From Mycobacterium sp. MS1601 (GTDB lineage: Bacteria > Actinomycetota > Actinomycetes > Mycobacteriales > Mycobacteriaceae), in assembly GCF_001984215.1 (NCBI RefSeq), contig NZ_CP019420.1, forward strand, positions 3,968,001 to 4,032,000: a DNA stretch of 64,000 bases, given 5' to 3'. A program made the position numbers and the translations under genes. Each line of letters begins with the position of its first letter. The stretch's first letter is position 1. Positions 45,123-54,028 of the stretch are shown here, piece after piece. Below the pieces are notes generated by a model, which did no database searches, was not told the origin of the DNA, and saw only the letters and a list, made by a program, of their open reading frames with translations.

Positions 45123-47075
45123 GTGACTGATACGGACCTCATCACGGCTGACAGCGCTACTCAGACCGAGCTGCCGGGCGTGACGGCATCCCGCGGCTCC
45201 GCCGCTGTTGCCTCCGACAAGTCGGGCGGTTCGCTGACCTCGATGGTGCTGCCCGAACTGCGGGCGCTGGCCGTCCGCGTCGGCGTCAAGGGCACCTCGG
45301 GGATGCGTAAAGGCGACCTGATCGCCGCCATCCGTGAACGCCAGTCGAGTGCCCCGGCCAACGGTGCCGACCGCGACGGTGGCGCCGCAGAAGATGCGCC
45401 GGCAGCCGCTCCCGCGTCGGAAGGGGCCCCTGCCGGGCCCCGGCGCCGTGAGCGCCGCAGTGCCTCCCGTCAGACCGGTGCGCCTGCCGAGACCGTCGCT
45501 GAGCAGCCCAAGCAGGTCGGCAAGGTCGAGCAGCCCGCCGAAAAGGGCGACAAGGCCGATTCCAAGGCTGTCGAAGCCAAGACCGTCGAAGCCAAGGCCG
45601 CTGAGCCTGAGGCCGACAAAGCCCCCGCTCAGGACTCTCCCCGTCAGCAGGACCGGGGCGATCAGCAGGGCGGTGAGCAGTCGAACCGGAACAACAATCG
45701 CAACAACTCGGGCCAGAACGACGGCAATCGCAACAACGATCGCAACGAGTCGAACCGCAACAACTCGAACCAGAACAACAATCAGAACAACAACGACGAC
45801 GATGACGGCGAAGGCCGTGGTGGACGTCGGGGTCGCCGGTTCCGGGATCGTAAGCGTCGCGGTGAACGTGGCGGCGGTAACGAGGGCGGCAACGACACCG
45901 AGCTGCGTGAGGACGATGTCGTCCAGCCTGTCGCAGGCATCCTGGATGTGCTGGACAACTACGCTTTCGTCCGCACCTCGGGCTACCTCGCCGGGCCCAA
46001 TGACGTCTACGTGTCGATGAACATGGTCCGAAAGAACGGGCTGCGCCGTGGTGACGCGGTGACCGGCGCGGTGCGCGTGCCCCGTGAAGGGGGCGATGGG
46101 GGCGGCCAGAACCCGCGGCAGAAGTTCAATCCGCTGGTCCGCCTGGACACCGTGAACGGCGGCCCGGTCGACGCGGCCAGGAATCGACCGGACTTCACCA
46201 AGCTCACCCCGCTGTACCCCAATCAGCGTCTGCGTCTGGAGACCACTCCGGACCGGCTGACCACGCGTGTGATCGACCTGATCATGCCCATCGGTAAGGG
46301 CCAGCGTGCGCTGATCGTGTCTCCGCCCAAGGCGGGTAAGACCACGATCATGCAGGACATCGCCAATGCGATCACCCGCAACAACCCCGAATGCCACCTG
46401 ATGGTCGTGCTCGTCGACGAGCGCCCTGAAGAGGTCACCGACATGCAGCGTTCGGTCAAGGGTGAGGTTATTGCCTCCACCTTCGATCGGCCGCCGTCAG
46501 ACCACACCCAGGCCGCGGAGTTGGCCATCGAACGGGCCAAGCGCCTGGTCGAGCAGGGTAAAGACGTGGTGGTTCTGCTGGACTCGATCACCCGTCTGGG
46601 CCGGGCGTACAACAATGCGTCGCCGGCGTCGGGTCGCATCCTGTCCGGTGGTGTGGACTCCACCGCCCTGTATCCGCCGAAGCGCTTCCTCGGTGCCGCT
46701 CGCAACATCGAGCACGGCGGTTCGCTTACCATCATCGCCACGGCCATGGTCGAGACGGGCTCCACCGGTGACACCGTGATCTTCGAGGAGTTCAAGGGCA
46801 CCGGTAACGCCGAGCTCAAGCTGGACCGCAAGATCGCCGAGCGCCGGGTGTTCCCGGCTGTCGACGTCAACCCCTCGGGCACGCGCAAGGACGAGCTGCT
46901 GCTGGGCCCCGACGAGTTTGCGATTGTGCACAAATTGCGTCGGGTGCTGTCGGGGCTGGACTCTCACCAGGCTATCGACCTGCTGATGAGCCAGCTTCGC
47001 AAGACCAAGACCAATTACGAGTTCCTGGTCCAGGTCTCCAAGACCGCCCCCGGTTCGATGGAAGACCGCGACTGA
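45123..47075 (+). CDS. rho: Transcription termination factor Rho
   Basis: A 650-residue Rho. The N-terminal helical domain (LPELRALAVRVGVKGTSGMRKGDL) is followed by a long disordered insertion, acidic and Ala/Pro-rich then Asn/Arg/Gln-rich (about residues 80-250; Asn runs at 186-228), typical for actinobacteria. The RNA-binding domain (YAFVRTSGYLAGPNDVYVS) and the ATPase core follow, with Walker A PPKAGKTTIM near residue 402, Walker B VVVLLDSITRLGRAYN, and the Q/R loops. GTG 45123 has GGAAGAAAGGA upstream; GTG 45102 is less likely. It ends at a strong hairpin. Confidence 0.96.
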   Translation: MTDTDLITADSATQTELPGVTASRGSAAVASDKSGGSLTSMVLPELRALAVRVGVKGTSGMRKGDLIAAIRERQSSAPANGADRDGGAAEDAPAAAPASEGAPAGPRRRERRSASRQTGAPAETVAEQPKQVGKVEQPAEKGDKADSKAVEAKTVEAKAAEPEADKAPAQDSPRQQDRGDQQGGEQSNRNNNRNNSGQNDGNRNNDRNESNRNNSNQNNNQNNNDDDDGEGRGGRRGRRFRDRKRRGERGGGNEGGNDTELREDDVVQPVAGILDVLDNYAFVRTSGYLAGPNDVYVSMNMVRKNGLRRGDAVTGAVRVPREGGDGGGQNPRQKFNPLVRLDTVNGGPVDAARNRPDFTKLTPLYPNQRLRLETTPDRLTTRVIDLIMPIGKGQRALIVSPPKAGKTTIMQDIANAITRNNPECHLMVVLVDERPEEVTDMQRSVKGEVIASTFDRPPSDHTQAAELAIERAKRLVEQGKDVVVLLDSITRLGRAYNNASPASGRILSGGVDSTALYPPKRFLGAARNIEHGGSLTIIATAMVETGSTGDTVIFEEFKGTGNAELKLDRKIAERRVFPAVDVNPSGTRKDELLLGPDEFAIVHKLRRVLSGLDSHQAIDLLMSQLRKTKTNYEFLVQVSKTAPGSMEDRD

Positions 47076-47086
47076 CCGATCACGAG

Positions 47087-47124
47087 CACCGGAGCCCCTG
47101 CCGATGTCGGCAGGGGCTCCGGTG
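47087..47124. terminator. Perfect 18-bp hairpin after rho
   Basis: The bases 47087-47104 and 47107-47124 are exact complements with two bases between them, a GC-rich stem of 18 pairs. No U-run follows, so it is the U-less form often seen in mycobacteria. It lies between the convergent rho and quinone oxidoreductase genes and can serve both. Confidence 0.75.
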
Positions 47125-47136
47125 TATCCGGGACCG

Positions 47137-48111
47137 TCACGGCACCAGCACGGTGCGGTGGCCCGCCGGCTCGGGCGCATCCCACACCTGGGTGACGTCA
47201 GCCAGCGCGCGTTCTTGTACCGCGATGTCCAGGGTGCCGTCGGACACCATGTCGAACAGGGCGGGTAACACCTGCGTCCGCGCTCTGCCCAGGGCTTCGG
47301 CGGGCACACTGCCGATGCCGAAACCGACCAGTTCGATTCCGGCGCTGCGCAGGATCCCGGCCGGCAACGTGATGTCGGGCCCCGCCATCGACCCCACCTG
47401 GACATACCGCGTCGAATGGAAACTCGTGCGCAGGCCGCGACCGCCCAGTGCGGTCAGCGTCTGCTCTGCCGGGGTTCCCCACAGATAGTCCAGCACGATG
47501 TCGAAGGGGTCGGCCGCGTGCATCTCGGTGACCGCGCTGGTGAGAGCACCGGTGCCCAGCACCAGCACATCGTCGGCACCGCGGGTACGCAACCACTGCA
47601 ACCGTTCGGCGTTGCGGCCTACCGCCACCACACTTTTCGCGCCGAAAGTGCGCTTGGCCAACTGCACCGCTACGGCGCCGGTCACGCCGGTGGCTCCGAG
47701 AACCAAGATTCGGGCACCAGGCTGCACCTGAGCCGTGACCTCCAGAGACAACCACGCTGACAGCCCGGGATTGGGAATCGCGGCCGCACGCACCGGATCC
47801 AGTCCGGCGGGCACCGGGACGGCGCGGGTGGGATCCACCACGGTCTGCTCGGCCATGAAACCGGTCGAACCGTTCGCCTGCGCGTACACCAATGCGCCGT
47901 CCGACAGCCGGGCCACGCCGTCCGTGCCGGGTACGAAAGGCGGCTTCAGCGCGGAACTGCCGTAGTGCTGCCCGGACACCAACCCGCGATCGAGGTTTTT
48001 CACCGATGCCGCTGCGACATCGGCCACCACGAGTCCGTCGCGGGCCAGGGGGGTCTCGACGTCGGCGTAGCGCGGGGCGGTGCCGAATTGTTCGACGATG
48101 GCGGCTTTCAT
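47137..48111 (-). CDS. Zinc-free quinone oxidoreductase-like MDR protein
   Basis: A 324-residue medium-chain dehydrogenase/reductase. The GroES-like N-terminus (MKAAIVEQFGTAPRYADVET) is followed by a nucleotide-binding ARILVLGATGVTGAVAVQLAK. The Cys/His zinc ligands of alcohol dehydrogenases are absent, so it belongs to the quinone-reductase group using NADPH. The ATG at 48111 has GGAG upstream; the frame runs on to 48168. It is divergent from a MarR regulator with two operator-like palindromes and is its likely target, as in stress-responsive quinone reductase pairs. Confidence 0.88.
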   Translation of the reverse strand: MKAAIVEQFGTAPRYADVETPLARDGLVVADVAAASVKNLDRGLVSGQHYGSSALKPPFVPGTDGVARLSDGALVYAQANGSTGFMAEQTVVDPTRAVPVPAGLDPVRAAAIPNPGLSAWLSLEVTAQVQPGARILVLGATGVTGAVAVQLAKRTFGAKSVVAVGRNAERLQWLRTRGADDVLVLGTGALTSAVTEMHAADPFDIVLDYLWGTPAEQTLTALGGRGLRTSFHSTRYVQVGSMAGPDITLPAGILRSAGIELVGFGIGSVPAEALGRARTQVLPALFDMVSDGTLDIAVQERALADVTQVWDAPEPAGHRTVLVP

Positions 48112-48129
48112 GAGTACTCCTCGAGTCAG

Positions 48130-48149
48130 ATGGTTTCTGAAGAAACTAT
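48130..48149. promoter_or_regulatory. MarR-type operator 1, quinone reductase / MarR gap
   Basis: A 20-base near-palindrome with ATGGTTTCT and AGAAACTAT halves; eight of ten pairs match. It lies between the divergent starts, about 20 bases from the quinone reductase ATG. Confidence 0.6.
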
Positions 48150-48185
48150 CGAATGAGGCTATGCGCACGGGGCCGCCGTGGCAAC

Positions 48186-48205
48186 ATGGTTTCCGTGAAA
48201 ACCAA
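48186..48205. promoter_or_regulatory. MarR-type operator 2, at the MarR start codon
   Basis: TGGTTT and AAACCA halves around a short centre repeat the first operator's half-site in weaker form (seven of ten pairs match). It covers the start codon of the MarR gene, fitting autorepression. Confidence 0.4.
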
Positions 48206-48731
48206 GTCGGAGACGGTGCACGAGATCGGTCGGCTCATTGATGCGGTGTCCGACAAATTCGACACCGACGTCGACGCCGAGCGTGAGTTCATGCGGCAGG
48301 GCCTGCCGGACAGGTTGCGGCCGCTGGCCGATGCCGTTCCCAGGTTGGGTGTTCATCTGCTGGATGCCATCGAGGCCGGCAGCCGCGATGGCGATCCCCT
48401 CAACGTCGTCGTGCTGGCCGCCCGGTCGGGCCAGTTGAAGGGAACGGTGTCCAAGCACGTGCAGAAGCTGATCGACCACGGCCTGGTACGACGAGATCCG
48501 GTTCCCGGTAACCGCAAGGAAATTCGGCTCAGCGCGACCTCGGACGGCCGTCGTGTCGTCGAGGTGCACCGTCAGATGCACGACGAGATCGACGCCGGCC
48601 TGCGGGACTTTCTGATGCGTTACTCAGCCGGGGAGTTGGCCACGGTGAATCGGATGCTGCGCGACCTGCTTGCGGCGCAGCGCCGTGGCGTCCGTCTGGT
48701 GCCGCCCACCGAGGCGCAGCGCACGTCCTGA
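48186..48731 (+). CDS. MarR-family transcriptional regulator
   Basis: About 181 residues, winged helix-turn-helix. The DNA-binding part is LAARSGQLKGTVSKHVQKLIDHGLVRRDPVPGNRKEIRLSATSDG, shown here only by its span near residues 85-130. An N-terminal helix of about 60 residues precedes it. The ATG at 48186 (MVSVKTKSETVHEIG) is used; the frame extends to 48153. It likely represses the divergent quinone oxidoreductase through the two palindromes. Confidence 0.87.
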   Translation: MVSVKTKSETVHEIGRLIDAVSDKFDTDVDAEREFMRQGLPDRLRPLADAVPRLGVHLLDAIEAGSRDGDPLNVVVLAARSGQLKGTVSKHVQKLIDHGLVRRDPVPGNRKEIRLSATSDGRRVVEVHRQMHDEIDAGLRDFLMRYSAGELATVNRMLRDLLAAQRRGVRLVPPTEAQRTS

Positions 48732-48766
48732 CTGGATATCGTCGGGACGCTGGCTATTCCGAGGGG

Positions 48767-49381
48767 GTGTCGGTTGTGGACGCAACCACCATCTGGTCGT
48801 GGATCGATCGGGAGCGAGCTGACCTGGCCGAGCAGCTCGATACCCTGACCGACGAACAGTGGGCGACGGGCTCGTTGTGCGACGGCTGGACCGTCCGCGC
48901 TGTCGCCGCGCACCTGACACATTCCCAGCTGAGTGCGCCGCACATGCTGACGGCGATGGTGCGGTCCGGCTTCCGGTTCAACACCATGATGCAGCAGCTG
49001 GTCACCGCCGACGGCCGCGCGCCCGACCAACTCGTCGCCGGGTTGCGAGCCGCTGTCGGATCGCGGCGCAGGCCGCCGGGTACCACGCCGACAGATCCAT
49101 TGATGGATGTGCTGGTGCACGGGCAGGACATCGCGATACCCCTGGGAATCGACCGGCCGATGCCGGCTCCGGCCGCATGCGTGGTGGCGAAACACCTGTG
49201 GCGCATGCGATTTCCGATGAACCCGCGCCGCGCGTTGCGGGGTGTGCGGTTGGTGGCCGTCGACGCCGACTTCGCGGTAGGAGATGGCGAGCTGGTCACG
49301 GCGCCGATCCGGGACCTGGTGCTGGTGCTCAGCGGTCGGCGCGCCCTGAGCGCGCTCAGCCCTGGTGCAACCCCGGCATGA
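48767..49381 (+). CDS. Mycothiol-dependent maleylpyruvate isomerase-like (DinB/MDMPI) protein
   Basis: A 204-residue four-helix-bundle protein: SWIDRERADLAEQLDTLTDEQW, LCDGWTVRAVAAHLTHSQ with a metal-ligand His, and DVLVHGQDIAIPLGI with a second His. This is the mycothiol-dependent isomerase/DinB layout; such proteins use mycothiol, the actinobacterial thiol. Substrate unknown. GTG 48767 is used; GTG 48776 is also possible. It overlaps the convergent TetR gene by 26 bases. Confidence 0.83.
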   Translation: MSVVDATTIWSWIDRERADLAEQLDTLTDEQWATGSLCDGWTVRAVAAHLTHSQLSAPHMLTAMVRSGFRFNTMMQQLVTADGRAPDQLVAGLRAAVGSRRRPPGTTPTDPLMDVLVHGQDIAIPLGIDRPMPAPAACVVAKHLWRMRFPMNPRRALRGVRLVAVDADFAVGDGELVTAPIRDLVLVLSGRRALSALSPGATPA

Positions 49382-49967
49382 CGTAGCGGCGCACGTACCG
49401 CCGGACGGCGGCCGGGTCGTCGGGGTCCAGCGTGTTGCCCGGCACCGTGGCGATGGTCAGCAGGCCGCGCGCCACCCATTCGGCGGCTTCGTCGAGATCC
49501 TCGACGGCGATCTCGCCGCGTTCCTGAGCGGCCTTGAGGTACGGCGCCCAGAAGGCGCCGAGATCGGGAACCAGGCCCTGCACGCCCGCACCGGCGCAGG
49601 CCGCGAACTCTTCGGGCTCGTCTCTGCGCAGCTTCATCAACAGCGCGCCGGGGGAGTCGTAGGCGCTGCGGCCCAGTTTCACGCCGGCCGCGATCTGTTC
49701 GGCCAGGCCGTCGATGTCTGCCAGCATCGCGTGCGATTCGCCCCAGAAGGCGTCGTTCAGGCGGACAATGGCCGCGCCCAGCAGTGTCGCCTTGTCCGGA
49801 AAGTGGCGGTATAGCCACCCCCGTGACACTCCGGCGGCCTCGGCGATTTCGGACACCGTGGTGGCCCGGATGCCCTTTTCGCGCAGGCACATCTCGGCGG
49901 CGTCGGTCAGCCGATCGCGAACTGTCCGGGCGCTGGTGCGCGCCTGGGTGTCTGGACTTGCGGTCAC
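49356..49967 (-). CDS. TetR-family transcriptional regulator
   Basis: About 203 residues. The N-terminal helix-turn-helix reads RLTDAAEMCLREKGIRATTVSEIAEAAGVSRGWLYRHFPDK over residues about 18-60, the classic TetR region. The C-terminal part is a ligand-binding helical domain. The GTG at 49967 places the HTH at the usual distance; the frame runs on to 49994. It is divergent from an acyl-CoA synthetase gene 109 bases away, its probable target. Confidence 0.87.
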   Translation of the reverse strand: MTASPDTQARTSARTVRDRLTDAAEMCLREKGIRATTVSEIAEAAGVSRGWLYRHFPDKATLLGAAIVRLNDAFWGESHAMLADIDGLAEQIAAGVKLGRSAYDSPGALLMKLRRDEPEEFAACAGAGVQGLVPDLGAFWAPYLKAAQERGEIAVEDLDEAAEWVARGLLTIATVPGNTLDPDDPAAVRRYVRRYVMPGLHQG

Positions 49968-50076
49968 CGTGAATATCTTGGCAGAACCGTCCACCTGGCT
50001 GGGGGAGATGTGGCAGCGTGCCAGTAGACAGATTTGCCTTTCTGTTCACGCTGAAGCGTCGACACGAGGTGGTGTA

Positions 50077-51654
50077 GTGGCCGAAACCGTCCAGCAAGTG
50101 CTGCGTGAGCGCATTGACGACGCATCGATTGCCGTGCGCTTCGGTGACCGACAGTGGACCTGGTCCGAGCACCTGACCCAGGCCCAGGCACACGCGTCGG
50201 CGTTGATCGGCATCGCAGACCCGCACCGCCCGCTGCATGTCGGCGCTCTGCTCGACAACACTCCGGAGATGCTGACCGCCATGGCGGCGGCCGGACTGGG
50301 CGGATATGTGTTGTGCGGTATCAACACCACCCGTCGCGGCGCCGCACTGGCCGGGGACATCCTGCGCTCGGACTGCCAGATCCTGCTCACCGACGCCGAT
50401 CACCGCGAGCTGCTCACCGGGCTCGACCTGCCGGGGGTACGGATCTACGACACGTCGACCTCCGAATGGGTCGCCCTGCTGGCCGCTGCGGGTCCGTTCG
50501 CCGCGCACCGCGACGTCGGCGCCACCGACACCTTCATGATGATCTTCACCTCCGGTACCAGCGGCGATCCCAAGGCCGTCCAGGTGGCACACATGACCGT
50601 GCTGTTCGCCGGGATCGCGCTGGTTCAGCGCTTCGGCATCACCGCTGATGACACGTGCTACCTGTCGATGCCGCTGTTTCATTCCAACGCCCTGCTCGCG
50701 GGATGGGCAGTGGCGCTGGGCGCGGGAGCCGCGATGGCTCCCGCCACCTTCTCGGCGTCAGGTCTACTGCACGATCTTCGCCGCTACGGCGCGACCTACA
50801 TGGACTACGTCGGCAAGCCCCTGGCCTACGTCCTGGCCACCCCGGAAGGCGACGGCGACGCCGACAACCCACTGCGGGTGGCCTTCGGCAACGAGGCCAG
50901 CGACCGCGACATCGTCGAGTTCGGCCGCCGCTTCGGCTGCACGGTGTGGGACGGTTTCGGCTCCACCGAGGGTGCGGTGATCGTCACCAGGGAAGAGCAC
51001 TGCCCGACGGGTTCGGTGGGCAAGGGCTTCCCCGGGGTGGCCATCTACGACCCCGACACGCTGGCCGAGTGCCCGGTGGCCGAGTTCGACGCCGCGGGGG
51101 CCCTGACCAACGGCGACAAGGCGATCGGCGAACTGGTGAACACCAGCGGCGCCGGACTTTTCCAGGGCTACTACAACGACAAAGCCGCCACCGACCACCG
51201 GCTACGACACGGGATGTACTGGTCAGGTGACCTCGCCTACCGCGACGCAGACGGGTGGATCTACCTCGCGGGCCGAACCGCCGACTGGATGCGGGTGGAC
51301 GGCGAGAACATGACGTCGGCACCCATCGAACGGGTTCTGATGCGACTTCCGGCGCTGGCGCAGGCCGCCGTGTATGCCGTGCCCGACGAGCAGGTGGGTG
51401 ACCAGGTGATGGCCGCGCTGGTACTACGCGACGACGCGACGTTGACACCCGAGGAGTTGGAGATGTTCCTGGCCGGGCAGGCAGATCTCTCACCGAAGGC
51501 CTGGCCGCGGTACGTGTGGCTTGCCGACGAACTGCCCGCCACCGCCACCAACAAGGTGCTCAAACGACAGTTGGTGGCTTACGGAACGACGCCGCCGGGC
51601 GGAACGCTGTGGGCGCGGGAGGCACGGTCGCGCCGATACTGCCCCGGGAATTAG
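50077..51654 (+). CDS. Acyl-CoA synthetase (FadD-type AMP-binding enzyme)
   Basis: A 525-residue adenylate-forming enzyme. Core motifs: P-loop FTSGTSGDPKAV near residue 155, YLSMPLFHSNAL, DGFGSTEGAV, YWSGDLAYRDADGW, and the catalytic Lys in PATATNKVLKRQ near the C-terminus. It activates a carboxylic or fatty acid to its CoA thioester via an adenylate. It resembles M. tuberculosis FadD1/FadD17-type proteins from memory. GTG 50077 has GAGGTGGTG upstream; the frame extends into the TetR gene. Divergent TetR control is likely. Confidence 0.88.
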   Translation: MAETVQQVLRERIDDASIAVRFGDRQWTWSEHLTQAQAHASALIGIADPHRPLHVGALLDNTPEMLTAMAAAGLGGYVLCGINTTRRGAALAGDILRSDCQILLTDADHRELLTGLDLPGVRIYDTSTSEWVALLAAAGPFAAHRDVGATDTFMMIFTSGTSGDPKAVQVAHMTVLFAGIALVQRFGITADDTCYLSMPLFHSNALLAGWAVALGAGAAMAPATFSASGLLHDLRRYGATYMDYVGKPLAYVLATPEGDGDADNPLRVAFGNEASDRDIVEFGRRFGCTVWDGFGSTEGAVIVTREEHCPTGSVGKGFPGVAIYDPDTLAECPVAEFDAAGALTNGDKAIGELVNTSGAGLFQGYYNDKAATDHRLRHGMYWSGDLAYRDADGWIYLAGRTADWMRVDGENMTSAPIERVLMRLPALAQAAVYAVPDEQVGDQVMAALVLRDDATLTPEELEMFLAGQADLSPKAWPRYVWLADELPATATNKVLKRQLVAYGTTPPGGTLWAREARSRRYCPGN

Positions 51655-51672
51655 TGGCGCCATTCGTGCGTT

Positions 51673-51702
51673 TTGGGATACCGACGGCTGACCTGGCATA
51701 AT
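51673..51702 (+). promoter_or_regulatory. rpmE promoter
   Basis: TTGGGA (51673-51678), an 18-base spacer and CATAAT (51697-51702). The start site would be near 51709, with an 85-base leader to rpmE. The -35 is weak, the -10 good. Confidence 0.45.
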
Positions 51703-51794
51703 CGTCCGTCGACCACCTCAGGTTCCGGTTCACGCCCGCAAGCCAGGTTCTGAAGTACAGGGCGACCCGGCGACCACCTATCGAAGAGGACATT

Positions 51795-52016
51795 ATGAAG
51801 AGCGGCATTCACCCTGCCTACAACGAGACCACCGTGGTCTGCGGCTGTGGCAACAGCTTCACCACACGCAGCACGAAGGACAGCGGCCACATCGTGGTCG
51901 AGGTGTGCTCGCAGTGCCACCCGTTCTACACCGGCAAGCAGAAGATCCTCGATTCCGGCGGCCGCGTGGCGCGCTTCGAGGCGCGCTACGGCAAGCGCAA
52001 GACTGCCGACAAATAG
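51795..52016 (+). CDS. rpmE: Ribosomal protein L31 (zinc-binding form)
   Basis: 73 residues. The zinc ligands are present: CGCGNSF near residue 16 and [13 protein letters not shown] near residue 37, so it is the C+ form; mycobacteria also have a C-minus copy elsewhere. GAAGAGGA lies upstream of the ATG. It belongs to the 50S subunit near the central protuberance. It is followed by an intrinsic terminator. Confidence 0.97.
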   Translation: MKSGIHPAYNETTVVCGCGNSFTTRSTKDSGHIVVEVCSQCHPFYTGKQKILDSGGRVARFEARYGKRKTADK

Positions 52017-52028
52017 CCACCTCACCGG

Positions 52029-52077
52029 CGCCCGCCTGTCGTCTCGTACGCACAGGTCGGGCGTCGGTTTTGTCTTT
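52029..52077 (+). terminator. Intrinsic terminator after rpmE
   Basis: CGCCCGCCTGT (52029-52039) pairs with ACAGGTCGGGCG (52052-52063) with one bulged T, a strong GC stem with a 12-base loop. A T-rich run (GGTTTTGTCTTT) follows to 52077. It separates rpmE from prfA. Confidence 0.8.
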
Positions 52078-52104
52078 CCGGCAGTTTCATCAAGGAGGTG
52101 AGCG

Positions 52105-53174
52105 ATGACGCAGGCAAACGCCGTTGATGCGTTGCTGGCTGAATACGCTGATCTCGAACGTCAGCTGGCCGATCCCGAACTGCATGGTGACGCCGTGAAC
52201 GCTCGCCGGGTCAGCAAGCGGTTCGCCCAGCTGGCGCCCATCGTGAGCACCCACCGCAAGCTCGATGAGGCGCGTGGTGATCTCGAGGCCGCCCGCGAAC
52301 TGGCCGCCGAGGACTCTTCGTTCGCCCAGGAGGTCGCCGACCTCGAAGTGCGCGTCGCCGAACTGGACACCCAGCTCACCGACATGCTCGCCCCCGTGAC
52401 CCGCATGACCCCGACGACATCGTGCTCGAGGTCAAATCCGGTGAGGGCGGCGAGGAATCCGCTCTGTTCGCCGCCGATCTGGCCCGGATGTACATCCGGT
52501 ATGCCGAACGGCACGGCTGGACGGTCACCCTGCTGGGGGAGACCACCTCGGATCTGGGCGGCTACAAAGACGCCACCCTGTCGATCACTAGCAAGGGCGA
52601 CTCGCTGGACGGTGTCTGGTCACGGCTGAAGTTCGAAGGTGGCGTACATCGGGTGCAGCGTGTCCCGGTCACCGAATCGCAAGGTCGGGTACACACCTCG
52701 GCCGCAGGCGTCCTGGTCTACCCCGAACCCGAAGAGGTGGAGCAGGTGCAGATCGACGAATCCGACCTGCGCATCGACGTCTATCGGTCCTCCGGCAAGG
52801 GCGGGCAGGGCGTCAACACCACGGACTCGGCGGTGCGCATCACCCACCTGCCCACCGGCATCGTCGTCACCTGCCAGAACGAGCGCTCGCAGCTGCAGAA
52901 CAAGGCCCGCGCCATGCAGGTGCTCGCGGCCCGACTGCAGGCGTTGCAGGAGGAGCAGGCCCAGGCCGACGCCTCCGCCGACCGCGCCAGCCAGATCCGC
53001 ACCGTGGACCGCAGTGAACGCATACGCACCTACAACTTCCCCGAGAACCGGATCGCCGATCACCGGATCAACTTCAAGGCGCACAACCTCGACCAGGTGC
53101 TCGACGGTGAGCTGGACCCGCTGTTCGACGCGTTGGCGGCCGCCGACAAACAGGCCAGGCTGCAGCAGGCGTGA
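52105..53174 (+). CDS. prfA: Peptide chain release factor 1, apparent frameshift at 52391
   Basis: RF1 reads UAA/UAG and releases the peptide. The ATG at 52105 has a strong AAGGAGGTGAG site, and the N-terminal domain is intact to LTDMLAP; the frame then goes wrong, and the rest ([24 protein letters not shown]) continues in another frame. One C missing from CCCCC at 52391-52395 restores [16 protein letters not shown], as expected. The tail is intact: [14 protein letters not shown] near the PxT-type codon-recognition region and the catalytic GGQ in [17 protein letters not shown]1 is essential, so this is best read as a sequencing error. It overlaps prmC. Confidence 0.92.
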
Positions 53175-54028
53175 TGCGCGCGGCCATCGACGCAGCGGAG
53201 CAGACCTTGGCCGCGGCCGGAATCGGCTCGGCGGCAGTCGAAGCCGAGCAACTGGCCGCACACGTTCTGGGTATCGAGCGCGGCCGGCTGCGTTTCGCCG
53301 CTGAGCCCGGCCCCGACTTCTACACGCGGTACCAGGACCTGGTGGCCGCCCGCGCGCGACGCATCCCGCAGCAGCACCTGACCGGCACCGCCCCCTTCGG
53401 CCCGCTGACCCTGCAGGTCGGTCCCGGGGTTTTCATTCCCCGCCCGGAGACCGAGGCGCTCTACGAATGGGCCGCCAATACGCTTGACGCCGAACATTTC
53501 TCCGGCAGCTGCTCCATCGTCGACCTGTGTACCGGCTCGGGTGCGCTGGCGGTGGCGCTGGCCACATACCGGCCCACCGCGCAGGTGCTGGCCGTCGACG
53601 ATTCCCCCGAGGCGCTGGCCTACGCGGCGCGCAACGCCGAAGGTACCGCTGTGCGACTGGTCGAAGCCGACGTCACCACACCGGATCTGCTGCACGAACT
53701 GGACGGCACCGTAGACCTGCTGGTCTCCAATCCGCCCTACATCCCTGACGGCGTGGAGCTGGAACCCGAAGTGGCCCAACATGATCCACACCACGCGCTG
53801 TTCGGTGGCGTCGACGGTATGACGGTGATCAACGCCATCGCCGGCTTGGCGGGCCGCTGGCTCCGCCCGGCAGGACGGGTGGCCATCGAACACGACGACA
53901 CGACAGCGGCGGCTACCGTGGACGCACTGGCCGACACCGGGAAGTTCCGCGACATCCAACCGCATCGCGACCTGGCCGGCAGGCCACGGTTCGTCACCGC
54001 TGTTCGCTCCGACGAGAGGCACCGATGA
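53174..54028 (+). CDS. prmC: Release factor glutamine methyltransferase
   Basis: About 284 residues, S-adenosylmethionine-dependent. It methylates the Gln of the GGQ motif in RF1/RF2. The N-terminal helical domain is followed by the class I fold with IVDLCTGSGALAVAL and the catalytic SNPPYIPDG. The ATG at 53174 overlaps the last base of the prfA stop; GTG 53171 is the alternative start. Substrate (prfA) and enzyme are in one operon. Confidence 0.93.
   Translation: MRAAIDAAEQTLAAAGIGSAAVEAEQLAAHVLGIERGRLRFAAEPGPDFYTRYQDLVAARARRIPQQHLTGTAPFGPLTLQVGPGVFIPRPETEALYEWAANTLDAEHFSGSCSIVDLCTGSGALAVALATYRPTAQVLAVDDSPEALAYAARNAEGTAVRLVEADVTTPDLLHELDGTVDLLVSNPPYIPDGVELEPEVAQHDPHHALFGGVDGMTVINAIAGLAGRWLRPAGRVAIEHDDTTAAATVDALADTGKFRDIQPHRDLAGRPRFVTAVRSDERHR

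Noticed and set aside
45024..46397. A 457-residue open frame on the minus strand with hydrophobic runs
   Set aside because: It is antisense to rho; the Val/Leu runs come from the Asn/Asp-rich codons of rho read backwards.
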